From Paratrimastix pyriformis (taxonomy: Eukaryota > Preaxostyla > Paratrimastigidae), in assembly GCA_027972325.1 (NCBI GenBank), contig JAPMOS010000024.1:394501-458500 (forward strand): a stretch of 64,000 bases of DNA, given 5' to 3'. The notes under the pieces are model-generated. The model did not search any database. It saw only the letters and a list, made by a program, of their open reading frames with translations, and was not told where the DNA came from. This document shows positions 55,697 to 64,000 of this stretch, one piece after another; within the stretch, counting starts at the first letter, position 1; each line of letters begins with the position of its first letter. The position numbers and the translations under genes were made by a program.

Positions 55697-58600
55697 AGAG
55701 TAGTAACATCATCATCATCAATGGCAGCAACATCATCATGATCGAGAATAGCATCATCATTATTCATCATCAATAACAGCACCATCACCATCATCGACAC
55801 ACCCACACCCCCCATATCACCGCCCCGAAGAAGAACAACGGACCGTGCGATGTCATGACCTCGCCGAAGCGGTAGTAGCACATCTTGTACATGAGGGTGT
55901 TCAGGGTGGTCTCGCTGGCCTGGCCGTCGACCCGGAACTCACCCTGGGAGGTGAGATAGTCGCGCTCCTTGATGCGCGGGAAGACCCCGCCGCCAATGCG
56001 CACCATCCAGAGGAACTTGTTGATATCGTCCGAGGCGTAGCCCGTCAGGCCGCCAAAGACCACCAGCACGTAGTCCACATCCAGGGCACGCATGATCGGG
56101 TAGGCGTCCTCCTCCCGGCTGGCCATGGCCTGTGGGACGGGTGGGAATGTGTGTCGGGGTGAGGTATGCGGATGCAGGTGGACCGAGACGGGGCGATGGA
56201 TACCGGGGTGACGGATACCGGGGTGACGGATACCGGGGTGAGGTCCACACGTGGGGGATGGGGCGACAAGGGCCGGCCGGGGTCAGGCAGGCGGACCGAG
56301 CCCACGGTGGCGATGTGGGAGTTGTTCCAGGTGTTGTTGTCGACGATGACCGTCCGGTTGGCCATGGCCGTGATTTGTAGCCATAGTCCCACCAGGACAT
56401 GATCCGCGCGTCGGCCGGGTGTTCCAGCGCAGCCAGTAGTACGCCTGGACCGGGGTGGGGTGATGATGATGATGCAGCTGGGTCGACAAAACACGGACAA
56501 ATACAAAAGCGACGGGGGTGGGGTGGGAGGGGTGGACAAGCGAGGGGGGTGAGGCCGGACTCACGGAAATGACGATGGAGCTGGCCGGGCGGGTGGAGGA
56601 CATGGAGGCCGGAGGAAGCATGGCCGAATAATGGATGGAATGGACTTGGGTCACCTGGAATGAGGGCGGGGATGATGACGTGATCCGGTGAGACATCCAT
56701 TTTGGTGCAGAGGGGCAGAGGGGAGGGGGAGGGGCACCGACCTGAGCTCTGCTTCTGGCGACGGACGGGCGCGCCGGGTGGCGTCGGCCTTGCTGCTCGC
56801 GCTCGCGCTTCTCCATCTGCAGCTTGAGCTCGGTCATGGCCTGGCCGGCCCCAACCCAGGGAAAGCCGAGGGTATGGGCACCGTGGCCAGAGGGTGGGAA
56901 GGGTGGGGGTGGTGGGGGGACGGACTTGGACATGATGGTCGAGATGGCAATGCCGGCGATGATGCACGATGGGCGTCAGGACCAGCATCAGACGAACCAT
57001 GACGCCCTGTTCGTGCAAAGGGTGGTGGGGGGTGATGAAGGTCGATGGAAACGAGATGCGCGCCAAAGAACCAGCAGAACCGAAACTGTGAACGGGTGGT
57101 GGAAGTGGAGTGACGGACGGCGAAGTAGATCGAGGTCAGGCCGTAGATGAGGATGAAGACCAGCCCGTCGTTCTTGCGGGTGCGGGCGGGGGTTCTCGGC
57201 CAGGTCGCGGAAGCAGAAGTACACCCGCCGGGAACAGGAAAATGACCTGCGGCCAGGAGCGAAAACAGAGGAAGAATGGGGGTGGATGGAGGTGGAGGGA
57301 GGGAGGTCTGGGGGGGTGCGGAAGGTGGGTCGAAGAACGAGGCCCAGGTGGTGCTGGAGACGGAGGCGATGATGGGGATGCGTAGGTCGGGTCCAGCAGG
57401 GAAACCAGGATGTCTGGGGGAGATGATTTAACCAGGGCAGAACTGGAGGGTATCTCGCCCAAGGGTGATATCCGCTTGACCCGGGGAGGAGGGGGGGTCT
57501 GGGGACGGACAGCCGATCGAGGTCAGGATGACGTAGGCCGCGACGGCGACCCCGATGATGGAGGCGCCCCGATGCGGAGCAGCCGCACGAGCGGGCCGGG
57601 TCCATGAGCGACTTGACAAAGCTGAAGCCCATGAACACCTGCAGCAGGGCGAAGCAGCCGAAGGCGATCATGTGCTCGCCCGACTGGACCGGGGCGAACC
57701 CGATGAAGGTGATCTGCATCGACAGGAAGATCCCCAGCACGTAGAAGGTCGTGTAGGCCACGTAGAGCCGGGTCGAGTACCTGGGGTAGGTAGGCGTGGG
57801 TGATATCGACAACAGTGATGGTCAATCAGATGCGCTCGTAGATTTTTTGGGACACACGGAGAGGGAGAAGGCCACAGACCGGCCGAAGAAGAGCATGACC
57901 AGGGTGTACAGCGGGATCAAGTTGATGATGAAGATGTACCCACCCATGCGGCGGCCATGTAGAAGTAGGCCAGGGCAGTGCAGGCGGCCCAGAACATGGA
58001 GCCGGTCTTGACGGCCTTGATCCACAGGTAGAAGACGAACAACAGCGCAAAGATGGAGATGCACTCGTTATCGAACGAGCCGGCGACCGAGCGGGAGATG
58101 TACCCTGGGTGGGAGAGACGGGTGTGTGATTGCGTGACATTTTTGCTCAACAGACCGGGCGCAATGGCAACGAAAGCGGCAGCGAAGAGGCCGGCCTTCT
58201 TGTCGCGGACTTCCTTGGTCATCAGGTAGGTGACAATGACGGTGAAGGAGGCGAACAGGGGGGAGATGAAAACGCAGCAGTTGCGCACATCGATGGGGAA
58301 GGCCAGGAAGTTGAGCACCTTGTACATGATACCGGCCGACCACATGAGACCTGCGAAGACGCGAGGTGATGTGATCCGGACGATGCTGCCGAACCAGACC
58401 AGGGTAGATGGTCCCACCAATGATACGGCCAAGAGGATACCAAGTCATCTCATCAAACCAGTTGTGGAAGTTGTAGATACCCTGCTCAACGAGGAACTTG
58501 GTAGTGCGATAGTTGAAGTAGCTATCGAGGCAGCGGGGGCCAACAAAGACAAGATTCCACAAAAAACCCAACAATGAGCACAATCCGCAGCAATAGATCA

Positions 58601-58888
58601 AACAGACGGATCAAACTCGTGGATGACTAGGAACGCAAAAAAAGTGCAAAAAAGATGAATGCTGGGACCGGAATGGCACAAAGCAGACCGCTTTCATAGC
58701 GGAGGACTGAGAACAGCCGAACCAGGAAGGCGAGGACCGCCAGGACGGCGAGAATGATGAATTCAAAGAGCCCACGCGGCTGGAAGTGTGCAAACCGACG
58801 CGCAAAAAAACGGCAAAGCAAACGGCGGTCGTGTTGATGGAAAAAAGAAAGATGAACTCGCAGGGAATGAAGAGAAGCGCGAGACCAT
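55466..58888 (-). CDS. STT3: STT3, catalytic subunit of oligosaccharyltransferase
   Basis: Minus strand. Early exons (58689-58779, 58608-58626, 58400-58521, 58156-58350, 57880-58104, then from 57780) give [83 protein letters not shown] and further membrane helices. The acidic DP and DNE motifs that coordinate metal and acceptor are intact. The WWDYGY signature and [15 protein letters not shown] are at about 56280-56400, and the protein ends [13 protein letters not shown] at 55466. STT3 transfers glycan to Asn-X-Ser/Thr in the ER lumen. Introns start GTCTG (at least five). Single-base slips occur at GGG near 57945, in a C run near 56420 and just after WWDYGY. The ATG at 58886-58888 would form a 3-nt first exon before a GTCTC donor; this start is tentative. 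Confidence 0.88.
55647..55697. repeat. (ATC)n microsatellite in an STT3 intron
   Basis: About 16 ATC units between the last two STT3 exons, followed by further degenerate CATCAT sequence to about 55790. Confidence 0.9.
56196..56245. repeat. 15-bp tandem repeat, three copies
   Basis: GGATACCGGGGTGAC units in an STT3 intron. Confidence 0.85.
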
Positions 58889-59240
58889 TTCCTTGAAGGG
58901 AAAGAGGCTTTCACACGGGCGAACCAGCCACTTCTGTTTTCGGACGTTGTCAACCACGCTGATTGTCCACACGAATGGTCTCTGAGAAGAACAGCCTCGG
59001 ATTAGCCGGTGTGTTCAGCCCAGCAGCAAAAAACGAAGCCAAACGCGCGCGGGCAAGAGGAATGATGGGGATGATCGAGCCGAGAAGAGGCAGGGGAAAA
59101 GTACAAGGGAAAGGGAGCGACTCCTTCAAGATAGTGAGGAAGGAAGAAAGGAAGGAATTAAAACTCGCTTGCACCGTGGGAGAACACGGGCAGCAAAAAA
59201 AGAAGCAAAACCGATGTTGATGGCCGGCGGCGCCGCCACC

Positions 59241-62200
59241 TCAGTGCGGTGGGAGATATCCGCGCAGCTGGCGAATCCTGGAAGAAGAAGGGGGGGAAAA
59301 AACCCCGATGAATTTGAAGCCAGCCTCACGTGCCCCGGTACCGGCCCCAGCCACAGATTCCACTCGCGCCGGGACGCGCATACAAAACACACAGACTCAC
59401 GCGCACGCGCGGACCTCTCGATGATCTGCCTGGCCTTGCGTCCATCCGCGCCGATTGCGTCCTGCTCCGGGTCGGGGTTGACTCTTATGGCCTCCCCATA
59501 CGCGGCCGCGGCCAGGGCGGCTGCCCCTCCGGCGCCAATCTCGCCCCCGCCGCTGCTGGCCTGCTGGGGCCGGATCTGGGCGAAGAAGTCGTGGAAGTCC
59601 ATGGTCAGCTGGTGGTGGTGCGAGGCGGCCGCCAGGCGGCCCGCGGGGGAGGTCGGGTCGCCCGGCAGGGTCGACGTTGCCGCGGCGGAGGAGGCCGCCG
59701 ACAGGGTGCCCAGCAGGGTGGCCGTGCTGGCGGGCAGGTTGCTGGTGGCCGCCGGCAGGGGGGACGGCGTCATCCGGCTGGTGCCTGAGCTGCGGTGGAA
59801 GGTCGACGTGGTGGCTGCGGTACCGATGGGGGATGAAGACTCGTGATGAGGGCGAGAGCGCCGCTGGGAGTGACAGGCAGATGGGTGGGGGGCACGGACG
59901 GTTCTCGCGGTGGAGGAACCCGATGCGCTCGGGCGATTGGACGATCTCCGCGGCGCGGATCATCGAGGCTGCAAAAGTCACCCGGGGCGCGTACACGGAC
60001 ACCACCACCACCACCCACCATCATCATCACGACCCGGTCGGTGAGCGAGGGGGCAGGAATGAAGCCATGCCACCCAGCCAGCCATATTTTGGCTTGAACA
60101 GCCCGCACGCGGGGGTGATGGTGACGCGCAGACCCATCCGGGGCGGGGGGGGGGGGGTGATGATGACGTACAGACCCATACGGGCGGGGAGGCCTTCCGC
60201 GAGGGCGGTGCTTTGTGGTCATGCCCCGTGGGTCCCCATGGCCCCGATGGAGGCCTGCGGAGCGGACGGTCCGCCGGGAGGAGGCCTCGAGGGCGCGGGG
60301 AGGCGCGCTGGCTGGCGGGCGGGAGGGGCCGTGAGGAGGTGGCCGGGTGGGCCGGAGGGACGGAAGGAAGGGTGGCTGGGGGGATGGAGAAGAAGGAGGA
60401 AGGGACGCAGGACAAATAAAACGGGATGGTGGGGTGAATGGGGGAGGGAGGGGGGAGGAGGGAGGAGGGAGGAGGGGACGGCATGAGCCCCGACGGACTC
60501 GCGGGCCCAGGGACGTGCCGGCGGGCCGCCCGGCGCTCTGGCCCGCCGGGTGCTGGCGGGCGGCTCGGCCGACCGAGCGGAGTGCTCCCACCGGGCCGAG
60601 ACCGACTCCTCTGCAGGGGGGCCCCGAACTCGGCCCGCCGACTGGCTGCGCGGGTGCCCGCTGCCGCTGCTGCTGCTGCCCGTGCCCAGCCGGTGGCCGG
60701 GGGGGCGGTGCGGGTGTGGCAGCGAGGGCTGCTGACGCCCGGGGGCTGGGGCGTGGCGGCCGCCGGGCAGCTCGGGGGGTGCCCCGCGGCAGGGGACCCC
60801 CCGCCGCCGCTCCTCGCGGGGCTGACTGGGCGCGCCGGTGGGCGGCCGGGGCGGCGGTAGTGGAGGTGGCGGAGGGGTGCGGTGGTGCGGGCGGTGGCGC
60901 GGCGGGGCAGCGGGCAGCGGTTTGGGCCGATCCCCGCGGCGGCGGCCAGCTGCTGCTGCTGCTGCTGATGCGGCGGATGCTCGTGGTGCTCGTGGTGGGC
61001 GTGGTGGGGACGGTGCGCCTGGGCATCAGCCGCTGGATGGGGCTGGGCCGCCGCTCCGGACGGTGCGGTCCGGCTCGGCAGCGGGCTGAGGCGGATCGGC
61101 AGGGGTGGTGGTGGTGGTGGTGGTGGTGACGGTGGAGGCTCCGCCCGGGATGACGAGTCGTGGGATGCGGGGCCGACCCAGGTTGAGCGGGGCAGCGGCA
61201 GCGGCGGCGGCGGGAGGCGGCCGCCGGGTGGCAGAGGCCGGCTGGGAGACGACCGGAGGAGCGGCGGTGGGGATGGGCGCTGGGCGGGCATCGGGGGCCC
61301 GGGAGGGAGGGCGGGGCGGGGGTGGGGATGGAATGGAAGCCGTGGACGACGGACGGTGGAAACGTGGAGGGGCACGAATGAGGTGGGGGGAAGGGGGACG
61401 GGGTGGGGTGGGACAGTGGCCTTGGGTTGCGGCCGGGAAGGGAAGGCATGGTGGGGGGAATCCGGCGGCGGGTACAGTGTCGGCCGGGTCGGCACCAACA
61501 CCAGCGCCGGCATCGGCAACAGCAACAGCAGGGGCGTGGGCCACCACAGGGGAGGCTGGGCCAGGCCAGGGCCGGGGCCGGGGCAGCCTCCGCCCCCGGG
61601 AATGTCGGCCGCGGGGGCTCGAACCCGTGGTGGGTTGACCCAACCCGAGAATGGGGCCCCATTGGGCCTGGGCCCACTGGCCAGGGCCACCCCAGGGTAA
61701 CATCCACCCGGTGCAGCCCGACCGGCCGGGGCCTCGGCGGTCGAGGCACCTCACCAGGGGCGCTGCTGGGGGCAGGAATGGCGGGGTGAAGACATTGAGC
61801 CACAGGTGCGGGGATGATTAGGTGGAGGGGCGGCGGGGACGGAGGGGCAGACCAGGCCAGCAGGCGGCCCTTCTGGCCCAGCGCCTCGATGCGCAGCGCC
61901 GCAGGCGTCCTGTGCGCACGTGTGTTGTGATGTCACGGGCAGACAATGATGATGATGAGTGCCATATGTTCATCAACGGGGTGGGGGTGGAAGGAGGAGG
62001 GGGAGGAGGGGACGACGGACCCTGAGGTGGGCGAGACTCGGCCGGGTCCCGTCGGCCCCGGTCAGGTAATGGGCCGGGTCCACGCCGGCCCCCAGACAGA
62101 GCGCCTCGATGGAGGCCGTGAGGGTCTCGTGTTCGGCCACGACCGACAGGGTCGGAGAGCCGGCCGGGGCGTCGCTCGGGGTGGGGTGGTGCCGGCCGGG

Positions 62201-62840
62201 GTGGAGGGGGTGGTGGCGATGGCCCGGGGTCGGTCTCCGGGGCGGAGTGGCGGGGCTCGCCGCAGGAGTGGAAGGGGCAGCCGAGGTGGCGTTGGGCGGG
62301 GGGGAAAGTGGCGGGAGGGGGGGGGGACTCGAGACCGACCGGGCCTCGGGGGGGGGCCGGGGGAGGTCGGCAGAGGGCGAAAACGCCGTGGATGAAGCGG
62401 CCGGCGAAGCAGTTGCCGTGTTGGAAAGGAGAGGTCCCGAGGTGGAGTTTGGGGCGGGAAATCGTGGGCGGGAAGCGAGGGTTGGGGATGGAGGAACTAA
62501 TGCAAATTTCTGCTCAAGAATGGATGTTCGAAGAAGGGGCAGACCTCGGTCGTTGCAGTGATGGAAGGAACGACGACCTCGGACGTCTACCCGGAAGTGT
62601 GACAAGAGGCGCACACGTATCGTGAAACCGGACCAGAGTCGTGCCAACACCCGAGGTCGGGGCAACATACGGAGCAATCTGCTCGTGAAAGTGCTCCAAC
62701 TCGTGGAAGAAATCAGAGTCGCCGAGAGAATGAGAAGGCTGGGGCTTTGACGGCGAAGGAAACTCTTTCACGCCACCAGAAATTTGTTGTAAAAACTGGT
62801 CCGCATCAAAAGCGAAGTCCTCGTCACCTCCTTCTTTCAT
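59241..62840 (-). CDS. Ala/Pro/Ser-rich protein of unknown function
   Basis: Starts at the ATG at 62840 (MKEGGDEDFAFDADQFLQQI, acidic), with SDFFHELEHFHEQIAPYVAP in the same exon. A long Ser/Pro/Thr-rich exon follows (about 62030-62560) and ends in ASIEALCLGAGVDPAHYL and GTRPSLAHLR before a GTCCG donor; a short exon reads RIEALGQKGRLLAW before GTCTG. Middle exons (about 60450-61650) are Ala/Pro/Gln/His-rich. The 3' exons give HHHQLTMDFHDFFAQIRPQQ, NPDPEQDAIGADGRKARQIIER and IRQLRGYLPPH, with stop at 59241-59243. I do not recognise a family; the low-complexity body resembles a transcription or RNA-granule scaffold only in composition. Middle exon joins are unresolved, and two genes are not excluded. 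Confidence 0.45.
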
Positions 62841-62972
62841 TGTAATCTGTGTGAAGGGACGAAGTCACCCCAAAGAAGGAGGTCCCGCACTCGATCAAAT
62901 AAAACGAGGGCCTCGAACCTCGGTGGAACAGCCTATACAGAATTTGAATCCGGCCTTCGTGGCGTTTGGGGC

Positions 62973-64000
62973 ATGGATTCGCTGACCACTGAACATCCCT
63001 CATCAGAACGAGCCCGGCTACTTGAGCAAATTGGCCTTTTCCCCCAACCGCAACGTGGGCGATTTGAGAGGACGCTCCGGGATCTCTTTTGAAAAGCCCG
63101 CCAGCGATGATGATTTTCGCACTCAGTTCATCGCCCTTCGGGACGAAGTCGCCAAAGCATCTGCCGCAAGAGCTCCATTTTTGCGATACTACACAGCCAT
63201 CGTCAAACTCCTCCGACTCTTCCTCCTCCTCCACTTCTGCTCTACTTCTCCTTTTCACCTTCCCCAACTGGGTTTGTACTAGTCCTTTCCCCACGATCTC
63301 ATACGTCATCGTCCGATAGCCGCCCGACTGACCTTCCTCACACCGCTTGGCGAGGCGGTCCGTCCCCATCCAACGTCGCCTCTCATCCCTCACATCCGAT
63401 GCTCCTTCTCCGATAGCCGCTCATCGCCATTTACGTTGGGGTTTCCCTGCTCGGGATCATCACGGGTATTTCTCCCTGGCGACGCTCTCCCATGCGGCCT
63501 GGTGACGTACTTCGTGTTCAGCTGCATCACCGCCATCCTGCATGCCGTGGCCACCATTGGCGGGTTCACCCAGGCGGGGCCTTCGACACCCGGCCTTGAT
63601 CGCCCAAGCAATGTCAGTTCTTCCTCGCCGGCCACCGCCTCCGCTCCGCCCACCTTCCAACTCACATCATCGCTTTCCCTTGTTTTGCACGCATTGCACC
63701 CTTCCAGTCTGTACATTGTCGAGTTTGTCTTGCCCATGGTCACGGCCGGCCTGCTGCTGGCCTGCTGTGCCCCAACTGCCGATGCGCCAACTGCCCGTGC
63801 TCGTGCCGCAGGCCCGCGCGGACCGCCCCGTCCCTCTGCCTCCAGCTCCGCAGCCTCGACCACCCCGGCGACGCCCGCATCATCTTCTTCTCGGCGTCGT
63901 AAGGCGGCCGGGGCCAGAGCGCGGGCAAGGGAGGTGATGGGTACAGGAGGGCCGGGAGCCCGGCCATCCCGCCAAAATCCTTCACCGTAACGTAACGAAG
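62973..64000 (+). CDS. Putative multi-pass membrane protein, right-truncated
   Basis: From the ATG at 62973: MDSLTTEHPSSERARLLEQI, then RTLRDLF and, after a one-base slip at TTTT, EKPASDDDFRTQFIALRDEV and RAPFLRYYTAI before a GTCAA donor. After an acceptor at about 63419 come hydrophobic stretches PLIAIYVGVSLLGIIT, TYFVFSCITAILHAVATIGG and LYIVEFVLPMVTAGLLLACC, so three or four membrane segments, then an Ala/Pro/Arg-rich region to the window edge. No family recognised; a tetraspan-like protein is possible. It is divergent from the Ala/Pro-rich gene, 130 bp between start codons. Confidence 0.45.

Noticed and set aside
59770-61803. A 677-codon minus-strand frame as a single exon
   Set aside because: It spans probable introns, contains several competing equally long frames and is mostly Pro/Arg low complexity; only parts fit the Ala/Pro-rich gene model.

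Overview
The window is nuclear DNA of a GC-rich unicellular eukaryote. It holds about 20 protein genes on both strands, nearly all split by spliceosomal introns (many only 43-65 nt), one Pol III tRNA gene, and typical eukaryotic families: Rab1, the ARPC1 subunit of Arp2/3, the oligosaccharyltransferase STT3, an EF-1A relative, TMCO1, an OTUD3-type deubiquitinase and an ER-type DnaJ. A chagasin-type protease inhibitor and a giant PA14/Ig-repeat surface protein suggest a free-living or phagotrophic protist. My weak impression is a Paratrimastix-like metamonad, but I cannot establish the species from sequence alone.

Layout: 1-1164 (-) GRAM-domain protein running off the left edge; 1353-2018 (+) TMCO1; 2450-2947 (-) chagasin-type inhibitor; 3013-5867 (+) OTUD3-like deubiquitinase; 6393-8471 (+) leucine-rich F-box-like protein; 9081-9551 (-) divergent ubiquitin fused to a second ubiquitin-like domain; 10606-14754 (+) FAD-dependent desaturase/isomerase-like oxidoreductase; 15558-30039 (+) a 29-exon giant membrane protein of about 3,114 residues; 30732-33088 (-) Ras-fold-like protein; 33145-33214 (+) tRNA-Asp; 33210-35176 (-) VIT/vWA-like protein; 35297-37124 (+) protein with two cyclic-nucleotide-binding domains; 38268-39299 (-) Rab1; 39444-44113 (-) pseudokinase-armadillo fusion; 44227-47065 (-) DnaJ; 47172-47660 (+) possible WD40-like exons; 17 Ns at 48458-48474; 48475-49167 (-) RING/B-box protein cut by the gap; 49237-51036 (+) ARPC1; 51354-55245 (+) EF-1A-like GTPase; 55466-58888 (-) STT3; 59241-62840 (-) Ala/Pro-rich unknown; 62973 to the right edge (+) membrane protein.

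The most unusual signal is at splice sites. In gene after gene, where the reading frame fixes the junction, the intron starts GTCTG, GTCCG, GTCGG, GTTTG or GTTCG (GTYNG) rather than GTAAG/GTATG; GTACG, GTCAA and a few others are rare. A second theme is that introns repeatedly carry extra truncated copies of the neighbouring exon-intron junction. Introns also hold long C runs, trinucleotide arrays, a Tc1/mariner-type MITE, a 600-bp inverted-repeat element and an antisense non-LTR retrotransposon remnant.

Genes left of about 43.8 kb assemble with correct exon phases throughout. From about 44 kb onward, on both sides of the N gap, conserved genes show many single-base frame slips, mostly at short homopolymers. 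These look like consensus errors rather than biology. The genes do not form one pathway. STT3, the ER-type DnaJ, TMCO1 and Rab1 all serve the early secretory route, but no operon-like coupling is visible.
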